NCBI GenBank assembly: GCA_023362775.1
Contig: JALMGJ010000003.1
Span: 46,517,916 to 46,581,915 of the forward strand
DNA length: 64,000 bases
From: Charina bottae
Lineage: Eukaryota > Chordata > Lepidosauria > Squamata > Charinaidae
Direction of reading: 5' to 3'
How positions within the stretch are numbered: position 1 is the stretch's first letter; the number at the start of each line of letters is the position of its first letter. The notes under the pieces are model-generated. The model made no database searches, was not told the origin of the DNA, and worked only from the letters and a program-made list of their open reading frames with translations. This document shows positions 1 through 11,897 of the stretch, in pieces. The position numbers and the translations under genes are program-made.

Positions 1-419
1 CAGTCCTGCCATGTGTAAAGAAAACTTGATATCTTCCCCTGGGGATACTCTTGTCATTGTCAAGATACACCTGCAATCCCTCACATCAGAAGTAGACAAA
101 AATTCAGGTTGCTCAGCAAATGGCAGGTAAGAGGTCATTTCCCTCTGCTCTACCGTGTTCCAAGAAAAATCTGCATGTGTCTCTCACCCTTTGATTTTCA
201 TATTGGAGAGGCTGACTCCCTCACCACACATCTTCTTACTCCCAGCTCTCAATTGCAAATTGGAACAGGTGAATACAATACAAAGGAAAAAGTAGTGCAA
301 AATTACTGTTTTTGGGGGACAACATAAATTCAACAGGTTGTGGAGTTTCAGGGCTCATTGACATGCCCTTCTCAGAAGACCTTCATCTGAGGAAAAAAAG
401 CAAAAGTCAGATCAGGAAA

Positions 420-742
420 TTCTAGAGCAAGGCTTTCCAAAGTGCTGCCGCTGGCGACACACCAGCGGCGGCGCGCGCGCACGGCGATGGCGCGGGGGGG
501 GCGTGCGGCGGCGCGCGCGCACAGCGGCGGCGCGGGGGGTGTGCGGCGGCGCGCGCGCACAGTGGCGGCGCGGGGGGCGTGCGGCGGCGCACACGTGCAT
601 GGCGTGCGGCGGCGCGCGCATGCATGGCGGCCGCCGTGCACGCGAGCGCCACCGCTTCCGGGTGGTGTGGCGACACACCATGCTGTGTGTGGCGACACAC
701 TTTTGTGTCGCGACACACAGTTTGGAAAGCTCTGTTCTAGAG
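420..742. mobile_element. Non-autonomous hAT-like DNA transposon (copy A)
   Basis: The element occupies 428-734 and is flanked by a perfect 8-bp duplication, TTCTAGAG (420-427 and 735-742). The left terminus reads CAAGGCTTTCCAAA. The right terminus reads TTTGGAAAGCTCTG, whose reverse complement is CAGAGCTTTCCAAA, so these are near-perfect terminal inverted repeats. Eight-base duplications with CAG-like ends are typical of the hAT superfamily. The interior is very GC-rich and repeats a block with GGCGGCGCGCGCGCAC about four times. No transposase is encoded, and the long open frames here are an effect of GC content. Confidence 0.8.
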
Positions 743-1811
743 GAACAGACCCTAACATCAGAGTCATGGCAGAACAAAGCCTCATACTTCCTGATTCTTC
801 ACCCATAAATTCTGACCTGGTACAGAGTTTGGCCACCTAAACAAGTGAGTGTCACCACTGCTTCACAGAAGCTCAAGAACAGGAAGGTGGAGGAATGATA
901 GCATAGGTATCCATTTAGAGCCACAATGATGTCACATTGTGGAAATGACACAGGTTATGTAACTCATGTCATTTGTGTGATGATGTAATGATGCACATGC
1001 CATCACTCTCCCTTCTCCCCCCCCCCCATTGTCTTCCCTTCTGGTGAATGCCCATGATTGCTTGTTGGAGCACCTTGGGAATTTTTGCAATTAATTATGA
1101 TTAGCACAAGCGGGAGGGGGTGGATAAGAGTTTTCAGTATTTAAACTTCTGCCTAAGACTACTGAAAATGCTGGACCCATTCTGTAAAACTGTGTTTGTA
1201 GTTTTCCTCCAAGCTTGCCTGGCTATTTTTTCCTGGACTCTTTCCAGTTCTACCCTTTTAATTTTACCTCTTAATAGAATGTGATTATGCCTTTACTTAA
1301 TGATTCTACCATGAGTGCTTCCTGAAATATTGTTCTTGGGCTGTTTGATTGCCCACTGAGTCTGCACTTTCCCATCTTTACGTGCTTTGGATCTGTTTCT
1401 CTGCTCAACTAAAAATATTGATCACAACAACTTTGTCATTCCTGTTCCAAATCTAGCATTCTAGTCCCAGCTCTCTCTTGTTCTTTCATATAGGTGTCCA
1501 CAGGGACACAAAAGTAGGGCAAGTGATGAAACATGTGTTGCAATATTGCAACGAAATCTCTGTCCTTACATACATGCATGTGACATTATGACACAAATAT
1601 GAAAGGGCAGATTTTGCTTTGTGATGTCATGATGCATGTTTTGTCATTATTGTAATATATGTGTGTGTGTGGGTGGGTGGGTGTGAGAGAGGAGAGAGAG
1701 ATTTCATGGTAAAGAATATATGCTAGTGTTCTTTACTACAGTGTTTTGGCTTTTATGAGTTTTCCAAAGGATTGGATCCATTGATGAAGCAAAATTTGAT
1801 CAAAGAATAGA
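743..1811. other. No gene seen; AT-rich with a GT-rich run
   Basis: I see no exon, RNA gene or bounded repeat. A GT/GA-rich microsatellite lies near 1655-1690. Short ATGATGTCA-like motifs recur near 925-995 and 1620-1640 and could be remnants of an old repeat, but I cannot bound it. Confidence 0.4.
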
Positions 1812-1880
1812 TAAAAACCGCTCAGGGTCCCTCCTTGTGGGGGAGATGGGCGGGATATAAATATGACAAATAAAATAAAA
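1812..1880 (+). repeat. L2/CR1-type LINE 3' tail
   Basis: The segment has the AACCGCTCAGGGTCCCTCC ... GGGAGATGGGCGGGATATAAAT layout, a short GC stem followed by an AT-rich tail. The same layout ends the L2-type copy at 48.6 kb (other strand), and a near-identical tail occurs at 11.63 kb. Only the terminal ~70 bp is recognisable. Confidence 0.55.
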
Positions 1881-3433
1881 CCAGAGGACATTTGCAATTT
1901 TTAAAATCAGTGTATTTCTATGGCAGTTACTGGGAGCCAAACAATTTAGGTAGAAAGGTACTTTCATCTGCTCTTTTGTCTACTTCCTGACAGCATCTAA
2001 CTCCTAAAATATTAAGCATTAAACATATTATAATACCTTCTCATGTATTTTCTTCAAGTAACTTCTATTATCATTTCTGCTTTTTCATTTCTTCCATATC
2101 TCTTCCTTCCCTCCCTCTTTTAAGAAAATTACAAAACTCATATACTTTTAATAGTTGTGAAGGAATTCTGAAACATGCGAATTCTCTGTCTCTATTCTGA
2201 AGAGCATCTGAAGCGATATCATTTTATAAGCAACCATTTAAGTGTATACATTTATTTTATTTAATAGAAAATACAGTCAATGACCAGCAGGAAAATGTAT
2301 ACATCTTTTTCTTGTTTTCTGACTCTTCCTGATGGCACCTTTTTCTTTTCTTCCTGATGGCACCCTATTCTTGTCTTCTAGCTCTTCTTGTTAGCCTCTC
2401 TGAATGCTTCTTGCCAAAAATGTGACACTGTTATAGGTTTTCTTAAGTAGGAAATTTGCAGTTTGAGTTGAGGGGAAAAGAAAACTCTCTCTCAACATGA
2501 AGGAATACTTTCCTAAAGATTCAGTGAGTGATAACACTACAGAGGGAATCATTGCTTACAACAGCTACCTTTTTCTGCACATTTCTGCAACTGCAGTCTG
2601 CCCCAGACAAGAAGAGACCACAGCTTTAATGGTAAGATTGTGGTAATGCTAATGCTAAAGATAAGATCTAACTTTTTCTTTCTACTGTTCTTGTGAAGAA
2701 CCCCGCCTAATTAAGCATAATATAATACTGATGGAAAAATAAATACCTAGTTCTACAATACAAAGAAAATGGGCATGTCATTCAGGAAAACGCAAGGAAA
2801 ATGTAAAGCCAACCAGAGTCATCTTACAATTCTTCATATGCATGTGTTTAGCAGGCTTGTTTACAATGTTTTAAATAAAAACAGTTTCTATAGTAACATT
2901 TGCATCACAGGTTGTAGTTATGCTGGCTGCCAAATATATAGAAAGAAAATCCTAGCCTGTGAATTTTTATATTTCCTCAGAACAAATCCATTATTCATTA
3001 AACAAACATTTTCCTTTGAACGTTTACAACCTTCAGACCATCAGTTAAGGCATATTTAGGCTATATTTTGAAACCAATCAGAGAGAAAAGACAAAAAAGA
3101 TCATGCCAGGTATCTCAAGAAAGAATAATAGTATAACAACAGCACCACCAAGAAAACATCAAAATCCTGGTGTATTATACATCCACTTTCTTTCCTTAAA
3201 ATTGTTGTGGTAATTTTCATCACATGAACAGATGAATTCATTTTAAATGAGCTGAAACTACAGGAGAAGTAAAGTAGGGTGTGAATTTTTCTAGGTAGCC
3301 TTTTCATCTCAACTGTGAAGAGGAGATATTCCCTTTGTAGTCTACTTGGGGAACTGGAAGATCTTCCTGGCACTGTCATCTGCTTCCTGCAACTACCCTG
3401 AAGACCAACTTAGCATCTTGAATCAGGCATACC
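1881..3433. other. No gene seen; AT-rich non-coding
   Basis: There are no supported exons or bounded repeats. Short open frames here, such as 2769-3059 on the plus strand and 3101-3379 on the minus strand, have no recognisable domain and no splice context. Confidence 0.4.
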
Positions 3434-3769
3434 TGTCATGATTCCCATTTCAAAGCTTGTTAGCTTCGCATCGGAGATCATGCATGGAAGGAGTTAACAG
3501 GGGGAAGAGGTCGTGCCTGCATACTTTCGCCTGCAGTCTGCCAATGGTGGATCGAGGTCATGGTGTGTCTGAAGAACCGAAAGTACCATCAACGTGGCCT
3601 GAACAGGGGGGAGGGGTTGTGGGGACATATATCAATGGTGGAAAGCCTGCACTTTTCCCAGAAGCAACTTTCTTTCTGTAATGCAGTAACTCTTAGTAAA
3701 GTAGTTTTCCAATGCTCTGTTGTGAGACTATTTTATTTTAAGTATAGGTTCTGCAACTATTACAATACC
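3429..3769 (+). mobile_element. Solo LTR
   Basis: The LTR at 3434-3764 (331 bp) begins TGTCATGATT and ends CTATTACA, i.e. TG...CA. It is flanked by a 5-bp direct duplication ATACC (3429-3433 and 3765-3769). That is the signature of an LTR retrotransposon or endogenous retrovirus reduced to one LTR by recombination. No internal coding region is attached. The plus orientation is tentative, because no clear AATAAA was seen and the end of the LTR is only T/A-rich. Confidence 0.6.
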
Positions 3770-4055
3770 TAGCTTAAATTCCATCACCAAAAAGACAAGA
3801 TATGAGAGATGATGGGTTGGTCAGGAATGACATACCAGTCTGTATCCATGTGGGCATATTCATATGGTTGGCCTGTAGCTAGCTAATTGAACCAGATCCT
3901 GGCATTTTCAAGGACATGACCATGTCTGTAGCTGGTTTAGCTACCTTCTCTACCAAAGATCTTAAGACAAGAAGGAGAACTAGCTGAGCGGGAGGTGTGT
4001 GTGAGCCAGAAAGGAAAAGAACATGGAAAGACTGAAGTGATGGGGGTGCAGAGAT

Positions 4056-4120
4056 GATTTATTTATTTATTTAATTTATATGACCGCTCATCTCCCCTCA
4101 TGGGGAACTCTGGGCGGTTT
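4056..4120 (-). repeat. L2/CR1-type LINE 3' tail (reverse)
   Basis: On the plus strand the segment reads TTTATTTATTT...GACCGCTCATC...GGGAACTCTGGGCGG. This is the reverse of the L2-like 3' terminal stem and AT-rich tail, and matches the tail of the L2-type copy at 48.59-48.65 kb. The body of this copy is not clearly recognisable beyond about 4120. Confidence 0.5.
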
Positions 4121-5490
4121 GATGTTGGAACAACTGTACCACAACAGCTTCTATGGCTACAAGTCGACAAGGCCTATCAGGATCTAAACATCCAGCATCC
4201 AAGACAAGGTCAGCAGTAAGCAGCAGCACCTTTGACTGGAACATTGCTTGGAGCTGAGTCAGGGAGCTCAACTGATATAGCACACTACTTAGACAACAGC
4301 TTGGATCTTCACATGGAGCTTGAAGGCAGCCAGTGGTGAAACAAAAGATTGCACCAAAACCCAAAGTCGGCTAGTAACCCTGGTCAGAAACAAGAATTAA
4401 CCCACCATTATCATATGAGGATTTACGGCCAGGAAGGGTTAAGTAAGACAAAGTCCAAAGTCTTAGTTACCGAGCCAAGTCGTCTAACTATAACTGGAAG
4501 GGTGACCTTAACCTTGTCCCAAATATACTGAACCTCAAAGGGACAGTGAGGGAAAGGGGCTTGAGGCCTGTATTGGGGAGATCTGGAAACCTAATAAAGA
4601 TCTGAAAAAGCCTCCACTCAGCCTATTCGTGTGCCTCCAGTCCTAACAAGGACAATTCACTGATGTTAGAAGTAAGGGGGATGTGAATGTGCATGTCTTT
4701 TTGGACATATTATGTACCTTCTTAGGAGTTCTCTAGAGATAAAAAAACAGATGGACAAGTATTAAGATGGGTAAATGCTGGTAGAAAGTTATCTGATACT
4801 GTGTGGTCTCTAGTGAAAAATGAATGTTTGTTGAAAGAAGTGAAAATAGAAGGAAGTGTAGAAGATACAAAATCAAAATAATCTTTATGACAACTAGATT
4901 GTTTATGATGATCATTAGATATAATATTGTAAGCCATGGCAGGCAACCGGTTACCTGTAGGTCACAGGTGGTCCTTCTAGCACCACAAGAGCAGGCTGTC
5001 AAAATTCAGTGGCCAAATATTGAATTTCAGCAATGTGATATCTATCTGTTTTAGGGGTTTGCAGGGTTTGAAGCACTTCCATTCCAATCTTTAACTTCCT
5101 CCCACCCCCAAAAGCCCCAAAAATTAACCCCATCTCTTCTGGTGCTGCTACTAGAAATTTTCCTGTGACTCTTCAGCAGGAAGAGGTTGTATTACATCCC
5201 TAGCCTTTTATAAGTTGCCCACCCCCCTGTAAAACCTCATTTCCTGAAAGAATCAAATCATCTGATTTATTTGCTGGACATCCACTTCATAGCACAATGA
5301 AGCACAATTATTCATTTCATATGACTGTAGAAATGTTAAGTAGGCTGACTGTAAATGTTCAGGGGCCAATCTTCTCTCTGAAGATGTGATTCTGAATAAA
5401 TCAAAACCAAGTTGGGAACATATTGAGGAAAATTGGTCTGAAAGGAAAAGTGGGCTAAAATTGCTTTCTCCATTTGGGCAACATCCAGAT
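4121..5490. other. No gene seen; one LTR-like stretch
   Basis: No exon is supported. A stretch near 4540-4660 has an AATAAA followed by a C/T-rich run and resembles the R-U5 end of an LTR. I found neither matching TG/CA ends nor a target-site duplication, so I do not call it. Confidence 0.35.
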
Positions 5491-5599
5491 GTCTGGGCTT
5501 CAACTCCCACAATTGCCTAGACAGTGTGACTATTGCTTAGAATTCTTGGAGTTGAAGTCCACCTATCAGGAAGGTTCCAAGGTTTGGGAAGACTGGATT
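5491..5599. repeat. Probable degenerate hAT-type MITE
   Basis: The phrases GGGCTTCAACTCCCACAATTG and TTCTTGGAGTTGAAGTCCAC face each other, as in the palindromic MITE at 45.47 kb, whose arms contain GGACTTCAGCT. The ends and target-site duplication are eroded. A similar remnant lies around 6048-6160. Confidence 0.35.
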
Positions 5600-5798
5600 A
5601 AAAAATTCCCAGAAAAGTGAAGAATAAAAACAGAAAAGAGAGAGAGAGAAGAGAAAAAGAATAAGAATAAGAAGAGCTGCCTTCTACAGTCCTCTAGCTA
5701 CTGTTTAGCAGCTACTCCACGCAATCAAGAGACAGACTAAGGCCCACCACTTTTTCCTAGCCTGGGATTAGAATGATAATTATTGGGCTTATTCCCTA

Positions 5799-5799
5799 G

Positions 5800-5834
<35 letters not shown>
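5799..5834. repeat. (GTT)n microsatellite
   Basis: About twelve uninterrupted GTT trinucleotides. Confidence 0.95.
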
Positions 5835-7181
5835 CAGAGGGTTACGTTTAATATTTATCCATCAGAATTTCCCTCATTTTTCACACTTTATTAAATAAAT
5901 ACCGGTTTCTATTTGTTTTACCCAATGAATTGTCCACTGTTATTTTTCCTATCCCATTTCAGGAAACAGAACCTGTTTGCTGGAGGTACCACCTGATCTT
6001 TGAGGTCTAGCATTTTCCTCCCTCATCCATTCCACAATTATATAAAACGAATGGTAATCTGTGACTCTCCACATGCTGGTAAATTACATTTCCCAGAAAT
6101 CCTAATCAGGAGTTAAATATAATTCAGCAAAATCTGAAATGCCATAGGTTTCCCAACCTTATGTAAAACCGGGTTCCTTTGCTCCTTTCATACACAGGAG
6201 GGCTTCTAGGGAAAAGGAGTTATGGAGAGAGATATTTTTCTAGTATTTTTCCTATATTTACTGGTATAATATAAAATGTTATGTATATTTGGATCTTTTG
6301 GTGATCCATTTTATCTTTTTGGCAGTGTTTAAGTGGCCACCCTATTCTGAAGCCCAATATGTATTAGAGAGCTTTATCTGTATCTTTTTCCACCTAGTTC
6401 ACCACCATATAATTAGCCTTGCTCATGTGCTGCCAGATCTTTAATTTTTACTACAGTAGTGTACAGCTTCTGCACTCCTGTAATAACATGCAAAGAAGTC
6501 ATTCTTAATTTTTAATTTGAAACTATTTTTAATTAACATTTATTCTAAGTAGTTCATTGCTTTATTGTTATAAAAAAAAGTTGTTATGTAATTATGGGGC
6601 ATATCTCATATGCCACTTCATATACATTTTCATCTTATGCAGTAGAAAAAGCAGACTCGGTGTATCCATGCTGTACACAAACTGCTTGTTGCTTAATAAG
6701 ACGTACGTGCTGGATAGAAAGTTGCTTGGACAGAAAAACATGGAAAGAACTATGGAACAAATAAGCATGTAATTTGTATATAACATGAAAAAATACTCAT
6801 TTTTAAGCTTTGCCAATAGAAAAAATCTCTAGAACCTGTCATGAATTAGTTACTGGGCAATTTAACGGAGTACATAACATATCTCAATTAATGAGAATAA
6901 ATGGAAATAAAATTCCAGACAAATTTAAGTACTACAATGGGCTAATTTGTATTTTCTTCTTCTTTTCGCTGTAAATATATACAATTTGTTGAGCTTTATA
7001 CAGTAAAAGATAAAAAGAAACTTAAGAATGGTACAAATAGAATATGATTGGTTATAAAACCACGATGGAAGTCAAATTAAAACATTAAATTAAAACAAAT
7101 ACTTAATGATCAAACTGCAACACATTACCAAGCAGAGATCTGTGATAATTAATAGTATGTAAAGCAAAATGGATGAACGGG
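5835..7181. other. No gene seen; AT-rich, one eroded MITE
   Basis: Apart from a probable old MITE remnant near 6048-6160, nothing recognisable. There are no supported exons. Confidence 0.4.
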
Positions 7182-8099
7182 TGTCAGGATGGAGGCTGAG
7201 TCCGAGGAGTCCGATTTCAAAATAGAAGAGCCATTAGCATTTGAAGCGGGAAAGGACAGGGATGACGCGAATTTTGAATCAGCTTCTGAACAGCTGATTG
7301 GAGGCAGCCCAGAAGGAGACTTGCCTCCACCTATTAGTGCGCGAGAACGGAGGTGGGAAAGGCGGGCAGAGCAATGCGAGGCGCGATTGGTCCCCGCTCA
7401 CAAACGGCGCAAAAATCAAAAGGATAAAAGGTGAGCACAGCGGGCACCCATTGCCGGAGACAACTGTTCACATTTCGTACTGCATCCTGAAGTGAATCGC
7501 AATTCCGTCACCACGCCAGCATCCCTGCTCGGACCTTGCCCTGCTTCCATGCTCAGCCCAGCTTCATGCCAGAACCCTGCCTCGCCATCCAGCCAACCCT
7601 CATGACGGAGCCTAGTCTTGCCGCCATCCCCCGTTCTGCGCCGGAACCTCATCCTGCCTCCGAGTCCAGCCTCGAGCCAGAGCCTTGCCTTGCAGCTGCC
7701 GCACCAAGCCTCGTGCCAGAATCCTGCCTTGCCTTCGCGCCAAGCCTTGAGTCGCAACCTAGTTTTGCTGCTGCCACGCCAAGCCTTGCACCAGAATCTT
7801 GTCTTGCCTTTTCACCAAGCCTCGAGTCACAACCTCACCTTGCGGTCACCACGCAGAGCCTCGCACCCGAGCCACTCCTCACCGCCGCACCGAGTCTCGC
7901 ACTGGAACCTTGTATTGCAGCCACGTGGTGGCTGCCCACATGCGCGCCAACTGGGAATGAATCACCGCAGGCCACCTGAACTCTGTGAGCACCTTGTGAC
8001 CCTCTTGTTGTCAGGGATGGATATTTGTGTGTGCCTTGTTTGTAAATAAAAGACTTATTTCACACCTTCTCTGCTTCGGGTCTTAGTCGGGACAGAACA
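7182..8099 (+). mobile_element. LTR of a gypsy-like retrotransposon (5' LTR)
   Basis: The LTR starts TGTCAGGATGG and is taken to end at ACAGAACA. It contains an ATAAAAG promoter-like box near 7423 and a polyadenylation signal AATAAA at 8045-8050, followed by a T/C-rich R-U5 end. A gag frame begins 62 bp after the proposed end. Between about 7540 and 7930 it carries imperfect tandem copies of a unit with CCAAGCCT...GAGTC...CAACCT, which makes several frames look open. No 3' LTR is present in the window. The exact 3' boundary is inferred. Confidence 0.6.
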
Positions 8100-8161
8100 G
8101 ATTGTCTCCAGCCATACCCCAGTGGGGGAAAGGGAAGGTGGTAAATCGGGACTAAGCAACT

Positions 8162-8905
8162 ATGGCAGACCAGCAACTCGCCGTTGAACATGCACAGATG
8201 AGACAAGTCGCCGTTCTGACCACCCAATTATCTCAGCTCCAGGCCCAACATTCCACGCCCCTGACCATGGTTACGTGGTGCCCCAAATGTCCTATGTCGT
8301 CGCTGGAAAAATTTGATGGAACTCTCGCCGAGTTCCCCGCGTTTTTTGTGCAATGTAAACTGTACCTGAGCCTCAGTTTGGAGGATTTTCCCACAGATCG
8401 CCATAAGGTGGGATTCTTTATCAACCTGTTGTCGGGCTCCGCTGCGCGCTGGGCCTCACCCCTAATCCTGCAACCAAGTCTTCTACTGGACGATTTTGAT
8501 GGGTTTTGCCAGCAGCTGCGATTGATGTATGAGGACCTGGTGAGCACACAGACCGCCAGCAGGCGCCTGAGGGGGTTGAGGCAAGGACGGCGTCCAGTGG
8601 CGGAATATATCAGTGACTTTTGGCTACTTATCCAGGACTTGAATTGGAACGAAGAGGCACTCCTTAACCAATTCCAGGACGGTTTGGCCCCCAAAATCCT
8701 GGATTAACTGGCCTGGACCGAATGCCCACAGACCCTGCAAGTGTTGAGGCAGCTGTGCCTTCATATCAACTGGTGCCTACAACAAAGGAAGGCGAGGCAA
8801 CGCATGGCCATGTCGCCATCCTTCAGCTCCCACTTCTCCGCAGCCCGATCGGCTCCCAGGGAGGAACCCATGCCACGGGGGGATGCAAGACCAAGGCTGA
8901 CTCAG
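8162..8905 (+). pseudogene. Gag-like protein of a gypsy-like LTR retrotransposon, truncated
   Basis: The frame opens with an ATG shortly after the LTR and encodes 181 codons to a TAA at 8705-8707. The same frame then continues for about 65 more codons, so the TAA is probably a single disabling mutation. The protein resembles retrotransposon Gag capsid domains (Retrotrans_gag, as in RTL/SIRH-type genes). It has an N-terminal coiled-coil-like Gln/Leu-rich stretch, the FDGTLAEFPAFF entry, SGSAARWASPL, and a terminal basic region rich in Arg and Ser. No CCHC zinc knuckle, protease or reverse transcriptase follows. Homology stops near 8905, and unrelated AT-rich sequence with a BovB insertion follows. 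Domesticated status is not supported, because of the stop and the truncation. Confidence 0.65.
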
Positions 8906-8948
8906 GCAAGTTATTTAATTTGACTTTTTTTTTGGATTATTATACGGT

Positions 8949-10706
8949 ATTGGAAATAGATTTAAACAAGCAATGCGCAGAAGTGGAAGAAGACAATAGA
9001 ATAGGAAGGACAAGAGGTAAATTCCAGGCAAAAATGGGTATGATCAAAAACAAAGATGGCAAGGACCTAACAGAAGCAGAAGAGATCAAGAAAAGGTGGC
9101 AAGAATATACGGAAGATCTGTATAGGAAGGATAATAATATTGGAGATAGCTTTGACGGTGTAGTCAGTGAGTTAGAGCCAGACATCCTGAAGAGTGAGGT
9201 TGAATGGGTCTTAAGAAGCATTGCTAATAACAAGGCAGCAGGAGACGACGGTATCCCAGCTGAACTGTTTAAAATCTTGCAAGATGATGCTGTCAAGGTG
9301 ATGCATGCCATATGCCAGCAAATTTGGAAAACACAAGAATGGCCATCAGATTGGAAAAAATCAACTTATATCCCCATACCAAAAAAGGGAAGCACTAAAG
9401 AATGTTCAAACTATCGAACAGTGGCACTTATTTCACATGCCAGTAAGGTAATGCTCAAGATCTTGCAAGGTAGACTCCAGCAATTCATGGAGCGAGAATT
9501 GCCAGATGTACAAGCTGGGTTTAGAAAAGGCAGAGGAACTAGAGACCAAATTGCCAATATCCGCTGGATAATGGAGAAAGCCAGGGAGTTTCAGAAAAAC
9601 ATCTATTTCTGTTTTATTGACTATTCTAAAGCCTTTGACTGTGTGGATCATAACAAATTGTGGCAAGTTCTTGGTGGTATGGGGATACCAAGTCATCTTG
9701 TCTGCCTCCTGAGGAATCTGTATAATGACCAAGTAGCAACGGTAAGAACAGACCACGGAACAACGGACTGGTTTAAGATTGGGAAAGGAGTACGGCAGGG
9801 TTGTATACTCTCACCCTACCTATTCAACTTGTACGCAGAACACATCATGCAACGTGCTGGGCTTGAGGAATCCAAGGCTGGAGTTAAAATCGCTGGAAGG
9901 AACATGAACAGTCTCAGATATGCAGATGATACCACTTTGATGGCTGAAAGCGAGGAGGAGCTGAGGAGCCTTATGACGAAGGTGAAAGAAGAAAGTGCAA
10001 AAGCTGGGTTGCAGTTAAACCTTAAATAAACCAAGATTATGGCAACCAGCTTGATTGATAACTGGCAAATAGAGGGAGAAAACGTGGAGGCAGTGACAGG
10101 CTTTGTATTTCTAGGCGCAAAGATTACTGCAGACGCTGACTGCAGCCAGGAAATCAGAAGATGTTTACTTCTTGGGAGGAAAGCAATGACCAATCTCGAT
10201 AAAATAGTTAAGAGCAGATACATCACACTGACAACAAAGGTCCGCATAGTTAAAGCAATGGTATTCCCCGTAGTAACCTATGGCTGCGAGAGCTGGACCA
10301 TAAGGAAGGCTGAGCGAAGGAAGATAGATGCTTTTGAACTGTGGTGTTGGAGGAAAATTCTGAGAGTGCCTTGGACTGCAAGAAGATCAAACTAGTCCAT
10401 ACTCCAGGAAATAAAGCCAGACTGCTCACTTGAGGGGATGATATTAAAGGCAAAACTGAAGTATTCTGGCCACATAATGAGAAGACAGGATACCCTGGAG
10501 AAAATGCTGATTCTAGGGAAAATGGAAGGCAAAAGGAAGAGGGGCTGACCAAGGGCAAGATGGATGATATTCTAGAGGTGACGGACTCGACCTTGGGGGA
10601 TCTGGGGGTGGCGACAGCCAACAGGAAGCTCTGGTGTGGGCTGGTCCATGAAATCACGAAGAGTCAGAAGCAGCTGAACGAATAAACAACAACAAATTGG
10701 AAATAG
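8949..10706 (+). mobile_element. RTE-BovB LINE, 5'-truncated (copy 1)
   Basis: An 11-bp duplication ATTGGAAATAG (8949-8959 and 10696-10706) brackets the insertion at 8960-10695. The reading frame 8960-10029 encodes a reverse transcriptase with CFIDYSKAFDCVDH, GVRQGCILSPYLFNLY and LRYADDTTLMAES, all diagnostic of the BovB group. The frame then has TAA at 10027-10029 and resumes in the next segment with LGAKITADADCS, YGCESWT and DAFELWCWR. Further stops fall at about 10395 and 10545. The tail is GAATAAACAACAACAA. The endonuclease half is missing. The copy is inactive but close to copy 2 at 20-23 kb. Confidence 0.9.
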
Positions 10707-10854
10707 AACAATTTCCCATTCAACTGAAGCACAGCATAGAAAATCTATGTACACCTCACACATCTGCATATGGTATGTGGTTCAAGCATCTGTCTGCTCA
10801 TATGCATATCCATGTTCAGCTGTAATGGGGGACACACCTGCATATGCTAGACTT

Positions 10855-11110
10855 TTTATTTATTTATTTATTTATTTATTTAATATTTATCCCGCCTTTA
10901 TTATTTTTATAAATAACTCAAGGCGGAGAACATACCAAATATTCCTTCCTCCTCCTATTTTCCCCACAACAACAACCCTGTAAGGTGAGTTGGGCTGAAA
11001 GAGTGACTGGCCCAAGGTCACCCAGCCGGCTTTCATGCCTAAGGCGGGACTAGAACTCACAGACTCCTGGTTTCTAGCCTGGTGCCTTAACCACTAGACC
11101 AAACTGGCTC
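10855..11110 (-). mobile_element. tRNA-derived SINE with L2-like tail
   Basis: Read on the minus strand it starts GAGCCAGTTTGGTCTAGTGG (tRNA-like head with A box) and has a B-box-like GAGTTCTAGTCCCGCC. It ends with a CGCCTTGAG...AAGGCGGGATA stem and a (TAAA)n tail. At least five other copies occur in this window (14.9, 26.4, 33.3, 46.9, 52.9 kb). A 3' stem of this kind suggests mobilisation by an L2/CR1-type LINE (inference). Confidence 0.8.
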
Positions 11111-11629
11111 TCTTTGACTTGCTTTATGCAGCACCTCCTGGCTGAGAACCAGCTCTGAGCACATCTGCCTCTCCTCTCTATAAGACTCAAGGCACCAGGC
11201 TGCTTCTCTATTAGTTTTTATTACTCCTCAAGCTTCTTGAACCCATTCTTTCTTTCACTTACGAAGTACTTATGGTCCTTTTTGCTGATGTCAAAGCAGA
11301 TAAAAACAGTCTCACATAGTTCAATGGGACATATGGCCTTCCCAACTGATATCAATTAGTACATGAATATCCTGGTGGAAGGCAAGCCATAAGCCTGTAT
11401 GTATAAATCTAGGTTGTCTTATAACTAACAGCCATTCAGTATCATCTCTGAGGTTACATCAGTAACTGTCTTATTTTCACTTGGATTGATCAGTTTTGTT
11501 GGGAAAAGTTTTGCGAAATGTATATTTTATTTGAAATTTAGATAGACAGTACTTTCACTTGGCAAGTAATCTATTCCAACTATAAAATTGGAAGAGATAT
11601 AACTTAATGCTTCTCATAATGAAGCAAAT

Positions 11630-11690
11630 ACCCAGGGTCCCTCCTTGTGGGGGAGATGGGCGGGATATAAATGTAATAATAATAAAAAAA
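11630..11690 (+). repeat. L2/CR1-type LINE 3' tail
   Basis: The CAGGGTCCCTCCTTGTGGG...GGGCGGGATATAAAT sequence is nearly identical to the tail at 1812-1880 and ends in an AATAAT-rich tail. Confidence 0.55.
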
Positions 11691-11718
11691 ATACACCAAT
11701 AATCACCCTTTCTTTCTC

Positions 11719-11719
11719 T

Positions 11720-11752
<33 letters not shown>

Positions 11753-11754
11753 CA
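11719..11754. repeat. (CA)n microsatellite
   Basis: Alternating CA with two interruptions; followed by GAGACAGAG. Confidence 0.9.
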
Positions 11755-11897
11755 GAGACAGAGTCATCAAATACTGTATTAATTACAAGAAAAGACTCGT
11801 GGGTTTTCCTCCAGAATCAATCTTAAATATGCAAAAATTATATATGGGCTAATGTAAGAAAGAAGATTCTAAACAGAAGTGGTGCTTCATGTATCAG

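Noticed and set aside
372..840. Arg/Ala/His-rich open frames on both strands
   Set aside because: They come from GC-rich tandem DNA inside hAT copy A; all frames are open because the repeat has few A/T.
8722..10029. 435-codon open frame that could be called a novel gene
   Set aside because: It is a chance fusion of gag remnant, AT-rich spacer and BovB RT; the BovB target duplication at 8949-8959 lies within it.
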